Below, in pieces: positions 54,256-62,001 of a stretch of 64,000 nt of DNA. The notes beneath the pieces were generated by a model, which was given only the letters and a program-made list of their open reading frames with translations, was not told the origin of the DNA and ran no database searches. Source of the DNA: JBHJGS01 sp050331575 (GTDB lineage Bacteria; Pseudomonadota; Alphaproteobacteria; Sphingomonadales; Rhodothalassiaceae); contig JBHJGS010000014.1 of NCBI GenBank assembly GCA_050331575.1, forward strand, positions 15,805 through 79,804, given 5' to 3'. Each line of letters starts with the position of its first letter. The stretch's first letter is position 1. Position numbers and translations under genes: made by a program.

Positions 54256-55971
54256 GTGTCGTTTGAACCAATCGATCGGCGGAACGGCGGCTTTATACGT
54301 AAAGCAGACTATTTGCTGAGATACTTAATTTATCCGGAAACGTCCGGCGATCGTAAACATATGCGCTTGTTATTCGGAGCGAAAATTGCGCTTTTGTCCG
54401 TCTTGGGCATCTTCATCCATTTTCTTGATCCGTTTGGGATGGGCTCGGCATCCAGTCAACAGGCCAGCAAGTTGGTCAAGAGCATTGTCGGAGCGGCGCG
54501 GAACCCTGAAATGCGCAATGAGGTCGTGGTTGTGCTATTGACCGATACTTGGATGGAGCTAGCGGAGCCCGATCGGTGGCCGCCGTCTTACGATGACTAC
54601 GCGTGCTTACTAAATCGGCTAAAGGATTTCGAGCCACGGGCCGTTTTTCTTGATGTTGTTCTTGCGTCTGATCTCGACGATTATGCTGCTGATCTTCATG
54701 ACGGGCTAAACTGCGGACGCGCTTTCAAAGCCTATGATCCGTCGACTGATCGCCGGTCGCGGCTGGAATGGATGCTGCAAATTGGCCAAGACGCTGCCCC
54801 TGCAACACCTTTCAGGCTGGCAACGGTGCCGCCGGACGGAGAGGCTTATGCGCGAGGCCAGTCCTTGCCGTCTACCGCCTGGAAGGATGCCGCAGGGGAC
54901 TATTGGTGGACCGGTATTCATCCCGACATCGAAGCTGGTCTGACGGTCTCCGAGACGGGAGAGCAAATCGCCGTACCGAAAGCCAAGCCGGCACTGGTCT
55001 CGTTTTCAGGCTTTCAGGACGGATATCCGCTTTATTTTTTTGAACGAGCGGAGATGCCCTCTCCGGCCATGGCGATCTTTCAGGACGTATGCGCGGCACA
55101 GCCGCTCGCTATCTACTATTCCGCGTGCGAAGACTTGCCGGAGGCTGCAAGCGCTCCGCCTGAGCAGAGCACACAGGGATCTGGAACCGGCTCATTCCCC
55201 CGCCTGGAGTGGACCCGCGAAGTGCTAGTGCCGCAATGGGGCATTGCCGCAAGTCGAGATCAAAGCCGTTATCTCCAAGCGTTCGGAGGCGAAGCGTGCG
55301 AACTTGATAGCAGTCAAGATTTCGCGCGGTTCTCCACAGTCATGCAGGTGCTTTGGGTCTCTTTCACCTCCGGTCTTCGCAAGGCGAAAAGTGTCGTTGA
55401 GCACCCGTCCTGCCCTTATATCGATTTCGTCTACGCAGAGGATATTATGACCTCTCGCCCTTCTCAAGACCAGACGTCTGGGTTTCTTGAAGACCTTTTG
55501 GATCGGCGGATCATCCTGATCGGCGAATTCGTAGTCGCGGGCAATGACCGCATCGAAACACCCTTTGGGCTTCTCCCGGGCGTCTTTCTCCACGCCGTCA
55601 GCCTAGAAAATTTATTGAACGAAGGCGCTGAGTTTGTCCGGCTGCGGCAAAATAAAGACTTCTTCATCATCGGGCTGGTCACCTTCTTTTACGTATTGTC
55701 TTCCTTGGTTGGCGTCGGTATTGCGAACAAGGCGCGAGAATCCGATCTATATATTATTTCGCTGTTGAAATATTGTGCACTGGTTTCAATATGGTTTGTC
55801 TGCATGTTTTTGATCGCAGCCTTTACCTACACTGTCGTTCGGATCGAAGTTGGGGTTTGGATAAGCGCGTTGTTCTTCTCAAGCACGTTTCCAGCCTTTA
55901 CAATTTTTCTAAAGGGAGACGGAAGGGCCGCGCGCTTTGGGACGCAGGATGAGTTCAAGTGTAATGCGTGA
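54256..55971 (+). CDS. CHASE2-domain membrane protein without an output domain
   Basis: A 571-residue membrane protein. One helix (about residues 42-62) leads into a large extracytoplasmic CHASE2 sensory domain: VVVVLLTDTWMELAEPDRWP, FEPRAVFLDVVLA and, near its end, RRIILIGEFVVAGNDRIETP followed by GLLPGVFLHAVSLENLL. Three further helices follow (about residues 476-497, 505-530, 535-553). In most proteins CHASE2 is followed by a kinase, cyclase or other cytoplasmic effector; here only about 20 residues remain, so signalling must go through another protein or across the membrane. GTG 54256 has AGGA upstream. AT-richer than core genes; first of three clustered genes. Confidence 0.85.
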   Translation: MSFEPIDRRNGGFIRKADYLLRYLIYPETSGDRKHMRLLFGAKIALLSVLGIFIHFLDPFGMGSASSQQASKLVKSIVGAARNPEMRNEVVVVLLTDTWMELAEPDRWPPSYDDYACLLNRLKDFEPRAVFLDVVLASDLDDYAADLHDGLNCGRAFKAYDPSTDRRSRLEWMLQIGQDAAPATPFRLATVPPDGEAYARGQSLPSTAWKDAAGDYWWTGIHPDIEAGLTVSETGEQIAVPKAKPALVSFSGFQDGYPLYFFERAEMPSPAMAIFQDVCAAQPLAIYYSACEDLPEAASAPPEQSTQGSGTGSFPRLEWTREVLVPQWGIAASRDQSRYLQAFGGEACELDSSQDFARFSTVMQVLWVSFTSGLRKAKSVVEHPSCPYIDFVYAEDIMTSRPSQDQTSGFLEDLLDRRIILIGEFVVAGNDRIETPFGLLPGVFLHAVSLENLLNEGAEFVRLRQNKDFFIIGLVTFFYVLSSLVGVGIANKARESDLYIISLLKYCALVSIWFVCMFLIAAFTYTVVRIEVGVWISALFFSSTFPAFTIFLKGDGRAARFGTQDEFKCNA

Positions 55972-55998
55972 AGAAACATCGACTAAGGAGGGAAAACC

Positions 55999-56373
55999 AT
56001 GCGTTTGTGGATGTGTTTGGCGCTGTGCATCGCCAGTCAACTGTGCCTACCCGCTATTGCAAGCGATATCGTCTTCAAAAACGCTAATTTGAATTTATAT
56101 GACCAAAACAAGAACGTGATAGAAACAGTCAAGAGTGAGGCGTTCGCTCGTCAAGCGCGCCCTGTTTGCCTTTTTAAGGGCATTGCTGTCCGCTTTGATT
56201 ACGGCGGCAAAACGGTTCTTGTTCGAAAATCCGATATCTCGCCACTGTCTGGCAGAACGGCGCCCAAAAGACCTTCACCGGTGGCAAGCCTGAGTACAAA
56301 TCTGGCAGCCAGTCGCGGATCGGGGAAGGGGCACGTAACCGGCAACCTATTCGACCGTTTGGATGCTTGCTAG
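55999..56373 (+). CDS. Small secreted protein of the CHASE2-M48 cassette
   Basis: A 124-residue protein with signal peptide MRLWMCLALCIASQLCLPAI followed by ASD. The first mature half, IVFKNANLNLYDQNKNVIETV and then VCLFKGIAVRFDYGGKTVLV, shows short strands reminiscent of a bacterial SH3-like fold; this is only a structural guess. The second half is serine-, glycine- and arginine-rich and probably disordered, ending in cysteine. AAGGAGGG lies 6 bases before the ATG. It sits between the CHASE2 and M48 genes with gaps of 27 and 15 bases, so it is probably a third component. Confidence 0.7.
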   Translation: MRLWMCLALCIASQLCLPAIASDIVFKNANLNLYDQNKNVIETVKSEAFARQARPVCLFKGIAVRFDYGGKTVLVRKSDISPLSGRTAPKRPSPVASLSTNLAASRGSGKGHVTGNLFDRLDAC

Positions 56374-56388
56374 AATGAGGGGGAAAAT

Positions 56389-58161
56389 ATGATCAACGCA
56401 TGCACCAGATTGGTGTATCTAATGATGACATTGGCTGCTATGGCGTGTGTCAGCGCGTGTAATATGGGTAGCGGTGGTGGGCCCGTTGCGGTCAATTTGG
56501 CCAACAGCGATGCCCCCCTTTCGACGGATCTGACGTCTCGTATCGATGCCGAAGAGATAAAGGCGGTTTACCAGGCGAATATGGCCGACGCGCGAGCAAG
56601 CTATCCTGATGCCGAAGATGTTGTGCTGGCCCACTTGCGGGCACAAGACTTTGAGATCGTCGAAGGTATGGAGCCGTTGGAGGCCTATACTAAGGCGATC
56701 ATTAAAGACTTGACCGGCCATTTGGCAGTAGGGGACGCACTCGATACCGTTCGTGTCATGGTTTATCACGATACTTACGCCCGGGCTCTGGTGACCCCTT
56801 TGCATGTTATTTTAATCAGCACCGAGATGCTCAAGGAACTTCAGGGCGGTGACGAGTATGCGGGCCTCATTGCGCACGAGCTTAGTCATATTCTTCTTGG
56901 GCACTTTCGTGCCGATGCGTTCCGAGAGCAGCAAGACAAGCTGGCACGCGCGCTTAGTATCGGGTCCTTATTATTTAAGGCGGAAGTAAAAGACGAAGAA
57001 ACCATGACCAGCGAGGGGACCGCCGGCAAGCTGGCGTTGGGATCGCAAGCATTCCGAGATTTCGCTAAAGCGGTCATGACGCCCAGTTGGGTCCGCTCTG
57101 AAGAGGAGCAAGCCGACTTGTTCGGCTTTGATCTCATCGTTGCGGCAAAAGACACGTATAATCCGCAATCCTTTGGTGAATTTCTCATTAATGTTGGTAG
57201 CGCATTTGCCGATACCAAGGCGGTGATGGCGCGCTATTTCGAACTCGCGCGCGATCGCACCTCCCGGCTGCTGACAGAAAACATCGCCGGCGAGGTCAAG
57301 CGCGAATTGGCGCGAACCACCTCTTTGGAAGTCATGACCAGCGTGTTCCGCGCCGTTGACCGCCTCGGTTGCGATTATTTCGACGAAGAAGAGCGGTATC
57401 TCAAATGGGAAACCTATAAGAAGGCCGCCTATAACGACGCGCAACTGAGCTACGATGGCTGGGGCGACACGCGCTATTTTGATCTGGTCAAGGAGAAGAA
57501 CAGCCCCCTGCATCAGATCTTGAGCGATTATTGGAAAGTTAGCGACCATATTCGCGCAACAGAGCAAGGCCAAACAGCGGAGTCCGTGTCTGAAGGGCTC
57601 ACACATGCCTCCGGCGCGGCGGGGCAATCGGGTCTTTTGCGGTTCAGCCTGTTCCAAGGTCGGATTGAGCAAGCAGCTGCGGCGCAGGACGTGCAATCCG
57701 CGGAGCAGTATCGCGCCAGCGCGCTGAAGAATCTGCAATATGGGGCCGAAAACCCGAATGCGACGGGCGAGCAGATAGGCGCCTATGCGCGTGCCATGGC
57801 CGATGCCGGTCGCAAGGAACAGGCGCTTCAGGTCCTTGAAAAGGGTCGGCAGGCCTTGGGCTCGCAGGATCTCTTTCTGGAAGACGAGATCTACGTTTAT
57901 GCAGCGGCCGGCGACCAAATCGAGGCTGGCCTCCGGGTCACCGCGTGCGTCCAGCGCGGCATGTTGAAGACCCTGTCATGTCTTGCTGTCGCGCGCAGCG
58001 TCAATCCGGACATTGTCGAAGATACCTGGCTGGCCAGCAATGTCGACGAGGCTCAAAGCAATCAACTGACGGACTGGAAGCAGGAGACCGTCAAAATCGC
58101 CGGTCAGATGGTTCGCTGGGTCCGTGGCCAGTTCGACAGCGGGGCAAATGTTTGCAAATGA
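56389..58161 (+). CDS. M48-family metalloprotease lipoprotein with helical repeat tail
   Basis: A 590-residue lipoprotein protease. The lipobox VSAC places lipidated Cys24 after a hydrophobic leader. The catalytic AHELSHILLGH (HExxH, His163/Glu164/His167) and the third-ligand region SEEEQADLFGFDLI match M48 (BepA/Oma1-like) enzymes. After about residue 300 the chain turns into a helical repeat region resembling TPRs (EQIGAYARAMADAGRKEQAL), as in the periplasmic BepA. Three pairs of cysteines lie near the C-terminus (CVQRGMLKTLSC, VCK). GAGGGGG precedes ATG 56389. Last gene of the cassette; likely substrate or partner is an envelope protein. Visibly different codon use from flanking genes. Confidence 0.88.
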   Translation: MINACTRLVYLMMTLAAMACVSACNMGSGGGPVAVNLANSDAPLSTDLTSRIDAEEIKAVYQANMADARASYPDAEDVVLAHLRAQDFEIVEGMEPLEAYTKAIIKDLTGHLAVGDALDTVRVMVYHDTYARALVTPLHVILISTEMLKELQGGDEYAGLIAHELSHILLGHFRADAFREQQDKLARALSIGSLLFKAEVKDEETMTSEGTAGKLALGSQAFRDFAKAVMTPSWVRSEEEQADLFGFDLIVAAKDTYNPQSFGEFLINVGSAFADTKAVMARYFELARDRTSRLLTENIAGEVKRELARTTSLEVMTSVFRAVDRLGCDYFDEEERYLKWETYKKAAYNDAQLSYDGWGDTRYFDLVKEKNSPLHQILSDYWKVSDHIRATEQGQTAESVSEGLTHASGAAGQSGLLRFSLFQGRIEQAAAAQDVQSAEQYRASALKNLQYGAENPNATGEQIGAYARAMADAGRKEQALQVLEKGRQALGSQDLFLEDEIYVYAAAGDQIEAGLRVTACVQRGMLKTLSCLAVARSVNPDIVEDTWLASNVDEAQSNQLTDWKQETVKIAGQMVRWVRGQFDSGANVCK

Positions 58162-58207
58162 TCGCGGTCGTTCATGCCCGCCTGCACTGGGCCGGGCCAC
58201 TTTATCC

Positions 58208-58242
58208 GACCGATCGGCATCGCACAGCGTGTCCGATCGGTC
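58208..58242. terminator. Probable bidirectional hairpin between convergent genes
   Basis: Perfect 10-bp arms GACCGATCGG (58208-58217) and CCGATCGGTC (58233-58242) with a 15-base loop lie between the converging M48 and prs stops. No T-run follows, so the terminator role is inferred from position. Confidence 0.45.
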
Positions 58243-58252
58243 CGATGTTGCT

Positions 58253-59185
58253 CTAATCAAACAAGCTGCTCACGCTCGTCTCATGGCTGATGCGGTTCAT
58301 GGCTTCGGCGATCAGGGGCGCGATGGTGATGCGGCGGGTGGATTTGGACACGCGCACCGCCTCGGTGGCGTTGATACTGTCGGTGATCACCAGTTCGGTC
58401 AGCACGCTGGCGCCGACCCGCGCCACCGCCCCGCCGGACAGCACGCCGTGGCTGACATAGGCCGACACCTGCACCGCGCCGGCCTGCTTCAAGGCATTGG
58501 CGGCATTGCACAAGGTCCCGGCGGTGTCGACGATATCGTCGACCATGATGCAGGTCTTGCCGTCGACCTCGCCGATGATGTTCATCACCTCTGAGGTATT
58601 GGCCGCCTCCCGGCGCTTGTCGATGATCGCCAGCGGCGCCCCCAGGCGCTTGGCATAGGCGCGTGCGCGCACCACCCCGCCAACATCGGGGGACACGATC
58701 ATCAGATCCTGCCCTTGATAGCGCTCCTTGATGTCTCGGCACAGCACCGGCAGGGCGAACAGATTGTCGGTCGGAATGTCGAAAAAGCCCTGGATCTGGC
58801 CGGCATGCAGATCCATCGTCAGCACCCGGTCGGCCCCGGCGGTGGTGATCAGATTGGCCACCAGCTTGGCGGAAATCGGTGTGCGCGGCCCGGGCTTGCG
58901 GTCCTGCCGGGCATAGCCGAAATAGGGCAGAACCGCGGTGATGCGCCGGGCTGAGGCGCGCCGAAGCGCATCGATCATCACCAGCAATTCCATCAAATGG
59001 TCATTGGCGGGATAGCTGGTCGACTGGATCACGAACACATCCTCGCCGCGGACATTTTCGTGGATCTCCACGAACACTTCCTGGTCGGAAAAGCGCTTCA
59101 CGCTGGCCTTGGTCAGCGGGATGTTCAGATAGGCCGCGATCGCCTCGGCGAGCGGCGGATTGGAATTGCCGGACAGGATCTTCAT
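58253..59185 (-). CDS. prs: Ribose-phosphate pyrophosphokinase
   Basis: A 310-residue enzyme making PRPP from ribose 5-phosphate and ATP for purine, pyrimidine, histidine and NAD synthesis. Seen: KILSGNSNPPLAEAIAAYL, the regulatory flexible loop YFGYARQDRKPGPRTPISAK, the metal/PP motif TMDLHAGQIQGFFDIP and the PRPP-binding signature CIMVDDIVDTAGTLCNAA. Complete and typical in length. Its 3' end faces the CHASE2-M48 cassette, so the cassette is inserted beside, not inside, a housekeeping gene. Confidence 0.97.
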   Translation of the reverse strand: MKILSGNSNPPLAEAIAAYLNIPLTKASVKRFSDQEVFVEIHENVRGEDVFVIQSTSYPANDHLMELLVMIDALRRASARRITAVLPYFGYARQDRKPGPRTPISAKLVANLITTAGADRVLTMDLHAGQIQGFFDIPTDNLFALPVLCRDIKERYQGQDLMIVSPDVGGVVRARAYAKRLGAPLAIIDKRREAANTSEVMNIIGEVDGKTCIMVDDIVDTAGTLCNAANALKQAGAVQVSAYVSHGVLSGGAVARVGASVLTELVITDSINATEAVRVSKSTRRITIAPLIAEAMNRISHETSVSSLFD

Positions 59186-59362
59186 CGGGCGGCGGCCTTC
59201 GTGGGCATCAGGGCGGAAACCGGGGCGGGCATTGGGGATTTGGGCTTAACGAACGGGGCAGCCGTGCGCAAGGGCGCGGCTTGGGCCGGTGTCTTGCTTG
59301 TGACCGGACGGCGAAATGCCTACATAGACGAGGTCATACGCTTGAAGGAGTCCGTGCCCGCC

Positions 59363-60307
59363 ATGTCCGACGCCGCCATCGACATCCGCACTCTGGTCAA
59401 GCGTTATGGGCAGGGCGACAAGGCGAAGCTGGCGTTGAAGGGCATCGATCTGCAGGTCCCCGCCGGCTCCATCTTCGGGCTTCTGGGTCCCAACGGGGCG
59501 GGCAAATCCACCTGCATCAATATCTTGGCGGGCCTGGTCAGCAAGACCTCCGGCCGGGTCAAGCTGTGGGGCTTCGACATCGATAAGAATCCGCGCAACG
59601 CCCGCGCCGCCATTGGCGTGGTGCCGCAGGAACTGATCTTTGATGCCTTTTTCACACCAGCGGAGATGCTGGAGGTGCAGGCGGGCATGTATGGGGTGCC
59701 CAAGGCGGAGCGGCGCACCGAGGAACTGCTGAAGGCGGTGCATCTGTGGGACAAGCGCGATGCCTATTCGCGCACCCTGTCCGGCGGGATGAAGCGGCGG
59801 CTGCTGGTCGCCAAGGCGATGGTGCATTCCCCGCCGATCCTGGTGCTCGACGAACCCACCGCCGGGGTGGATATCGAATTGCGCCAACTGCTGTGGGATT
59901 ATGTCCGCCAGCTGCATGCCAACGGCACCACCATCGTGCTGACCACGCATTATCTAGAGGAGGCCGAGCAGCTGTGCGACACCATCGCCATCATCAATGA
60001 TGGCGAGGTGATGTGCTGCGAGGCCACCGGGGATCTGCTGGCGCGCATCGATGAGAAATCGCTGATGGTGGAGGTGGCCGAGACGCTTCAGGCCGTGCCG
60101 CCGAGCCTGGCGGGCTTTCCGGTCGACCTGCACCCGCCGCACCGGCTGAGCTTCCGCCTGAGCCGCCAGGCCGGACAAATGGACGCCATCCTCGCCGCCC
60201 TGTCTGCCGCCAAACTGACCGTCCGCGACCTGTCCACCGACGAGACCGACCTGGAAGACGTGTTCCTGCAACTGACCTCACAAGGCCGCGCGCAGGCGGC
60301 GCAGTGA
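59363..60307 (+). CDS. ABC transporter ATP-binding protein (ABC-2 type)
   Basis: A 314-residue ATPase. Walker A GLLGPNGAGKSTCINIL, Q-loop VVPQELIFD, signature LSGGMKRRLLVAKAM, Walker B ILVLDEPTAGVD and H-loop LTTHYLEEA are all intact; the C-terminal part is the extension found in ABC-2 polysaccharide/lipid or drug exporters. No permease gene follows on either side, so the transported molecule is unknown and a partner must be elsewhere. ATG 59363 is used; GTG 59354 is nearer to the GGAG site and possible. Diverges from prs. Confidence 0.9.
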   Translation: MSDAAIDIRTLVKRYGQGDKAKLALKGIDLQVPAGSIFGLLGPNGAGKSTCINILAGLVSKTSGRVKLWGFDIDKNPRNARAAIGVVPQELIFDAFFTPAEMLEVQAGMYGVPKAERRTEELLKAVHLWDKRDAYSRTLSGGMKRRLLVAKAMVHSPPILVLDEPTAGVDIELRQLLWDYVRQLHANGTTIVLTTHYLEEAEQLCDTIAIINDGEVMCCEATGDLLARIDEKSLMVEVAETLQAVPPSLAGFPVDLHPPHRLSFRLSRQAGQMDAILAALSAAKLTVRDLSTDETDLEDVFLQLTSQGRAQAAQ

Positions 60308-60394
60308 GTCAGCGCGCATCGCCGAGGCCGCACCGGCTCCTGGGGGATCAAGGACCAACGGCCGGCCTTCAAGACTTGGCGACGGCCTGAGCCT

Positions 60395-60808
60395 TTAGGA
60401 CGCCGCGATCGGCGTTGGCATCACCAGCGTACCGTGTGGCACGTCGAGGCCGCGGGCCATGAACGCGGGGGTGCCGGACCAAGGGCTTTCGATGCGCGCG
60501 CCCAAGCTGCTTGAAAAGCCGGCGCGGACGTAGAAGTCCGGATGGCCCAACACCAAGAACAGCCTTTCCCCCGCAGCCTCCAGCTCCGCCAGCGCATGGC
60601 GCATCAGCCCAAGGCCCAGGCCCTGGCGCTGCCGATCCGGCCGCACGGCCATCGGGGTCAGCATGGCCGCGGGCACGGCTGGCCGGTCCGGCGGCTGCGA
60701 ATGCACGCGGCAAAAGACGATATGCGCCACAGGGACTGTGTCCTCCTCGTCCAGCCATTGGCTCGGCACCAAGGACGAGACGCCGACACATCCGAAGGCC
60801 AGCTTCAT
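60395..60808 (-). pseudogene. GNAT acetyltransferase, 5'-truncated
   Basis: The C-terminal part of a YhbS-like N-acetyltransferase: LTPMAVRPDRQRQGLGLGLM (acetyl-CoA binding loop), LEAAGERLFLVLGHPDFYVRAGF and LVMPTP. Members of this family normally have about 60 more N-terminal residues. Here only a degraded remnant (SSLVPSQWLDEEDTVPVAHIVF) precedes the conserved part, and the only upstream starts (MKLAFGCV at 60808) lack a ribosome binding site. The truncation coincides with the border to the plasmid-like segment, so the gene was probably cut by an insertion or rearrangement. A shortened but expressed protein cannot be excluded. Confidence 0.6.
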
Positions 60809-60828
60809 CGGATTTTGCCGAAGCTGGC
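60798..60828. repeat. 9-bp inverted repeat at the GNAT truncation point
   Basis: Perfect arms GCCAGCTTC (60798-60806) and GAAGCTGGC (60820-60828) around a 13-base spacer, exactly where the acetyltransferase reading frame is lost. It may be a recombination or resolution site remnant; no matching copy was found at the right-hand edge of the window. Confidence 0.4.
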
Positions 60829-60845
60829 ACGCACGGCGCGGGAAT

Positions 60846-60962
60846 CCATGATAACATGGTTCCATGGTATGTTGGTATCATGGACCCATGTTTCCCACTT
60901 ACCAAGATAACATGACGTCATGATAACAAGGTGTTGATGAAACATGGTTTCATGGTACCATG
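60846..60962. repeat. CATGG-rich palindrome cluster upstream of parA
   Basis: Several overlapping dyads: CCATG-ATAA-CATGG (60846-60859), CATGACGTCATG (60911-60922, perfect 12 bp), ATGAAAC-ATG-GTTTCAT (60937-60953) and CATGGTACCATG (60951-60962, perfect 12 bp), with further single CATGG half-sites between. The last two end 27 bases before the parA start. This has the look of a centromere or operator array for a partition protein. Confidence 0.7.
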
Positions 60963-60989
60963 TGAAAAAACAAATCGAGCAGGTACATC

Positions 60990-61646
60990 ATGAGCTATAT
61001 TATCGGGATGGTCTCGCAGAAGGGCGGGGCAGGGAAGTCTACCCTCGCGCGGCTCTTCGCGCGCGAGCTGGCGAAAGACGGGTTCGCGGTCAAGATAGCG
61101 GACCTCGACACGCAACAAACCACATGCACGGAGTGGGCGGCGGATCGCGCCGAGGCGAAGATCGAGCCTGAAATCCAGGTCCAGCCTTTCGGCAACATCA
61201 AGACGGCTCTGGCCGAGGCAGGGCGCTTCGATGCGTATATCCTCGACGGGCGGCCACATTCCTCGCAGCAGACGCTTGAGATCGCGCGCGTGGCTGACTT
61301 GACGGTCATTCCGACCGGACAGACGAAGGATGACCTCCGCCCAGCCGTGAAGCTGGCGCACAGTTTGGCGGACTCCGGCATTGATCCTGGCAAGATCGCG
61401 TTCGCGCTTGTGAAGACGACGAACAGCGAAGCCGAGCTGAATGCCGCACGGGCCTACCTTGAGCAGACCGACTACACGACGCTTGAAGGCTTCGTGCCCG
61501 TCTCGACGGCCTATGGCATCGCCCACGATGCAGGAAAGGTTATCACCGAGACACCACACCGAACCCTGAACGAGAAGGCCGAGAAACTGGCCCAGTCGAT
61601 CATCAACCACCTGGCAGCGGTCACAGCCGCGAAGGAGGTGGCGTGA
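60990..61646 (+). CDS. ParA-family partition ATPase
   Basis: A 218-residue P-loop ATPase with deviant Walker A KGGAGKSTLARLF (residues 11-23), MVSQ before it, and DLDTQQTTCTEW as the A' motif. No N-terminal DNA-binding domain is present, so it belongs with small plasmid-type (type Ib) ParA proteins rather than chromosomal ParA. Such proteins segregate plasmid copies by moving on the nucleoid. The gene is followed directly by a small putative DNA-binding partner and flanked by palindromes. The chromosomal parAB would be expected near gidB/oriC, so this copy is accessory. Confidence 0.88.
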   Translation: MSYIIGMVSQKGGAGKSTLARLFARELAKDGFAVKIADLDTQQTTCTEWAADRAEAKIEPEIQVQPFGNIKTALAEAGRFDAYILDGRPHSSQQTLEIARVADLTVIPTGQTKDDLRPAVKLAHSLADSGIDPGKIAFALVKTTNSEAELNAARAYLEQTDYTTLEGFVPVSTAYGIAHDAGKVITETPHRTLNEKAEKLAQSIINHLAAVTAAKEVA

Positions 61647-61885
61647 TGGCGAACACATCGATTCTAAAGAAAGGCGCTCCGCCGGCACGTGAGAAGGCTG
61701 AGAACGTCATCAAGGCCGATCCACGCCCCTCAGAGGGTAAGAACAAACCTCTGCAAGTCATGGTGCCGCCGAGCGTGTTTGACGCGTTCAGCGCGAGGGC
61801 AGGGGAGGAGTTCGGCTACTCTAAAGGGGCGAAGTCTCAGCTTTTCCTGGCCATGTGGGAAGCCTACCAAGCCGCCAAACGCTGA
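61646..61885 (+). CDS. Small ribbon-helix-helix-like partner of ParA
   Basis: A 79-residue protein: a flexible basic N-terminus (SILKKGAPPAREKAENVIKA) followed by PLQVMVPPSVFDAFSARAGEE and YSKGAKSQLFLAMWEAYQAA, a strand-helix-helix layout like plasmid centromere-binding proteins (ParG/Omega type). Assignment is by size, position and layout, not by a recognised family. ATG 61646 overlaps the parA stop and has AAGGAGG 8 bases upstream. It probably binds the flanking palindromes and represses the operon, a role inferred by analogy. Confidence 0.7.
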   Translation: MANTSILKKGAPPAREKAENVIKADPRPSEGKNKPLQVMVPPSVFDAFSARAGEEFGYSKGAKSQLFLAMWEAYQAAKR

Positions 61886-61897
61886 TGTCATGATTTC

Positions 61898-61915
61898 ATG
61901 GAACCATGGTTTCAT
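61898..61915. repeat. Palindrome downstream of the partition genes
   Basis: ATGGAACCATGGTTTCAT is an 18-bp dyad with one mismatch, centred on the perfect AACCATGGTT (61902-61911). It shares CATGG and GGTTTCATG words with the cluster upstream of parA, so the same protein may bind both. Confidence 0.65.
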
Positions 61916-62001
61916 GTTTCCACCCAAGGCGATACCGCACAACTGACCTTTTCTAAGCGCAAGGTATTGTGTAGACTAGGAAAAAATAACAAAGAGTGAC
62001 C

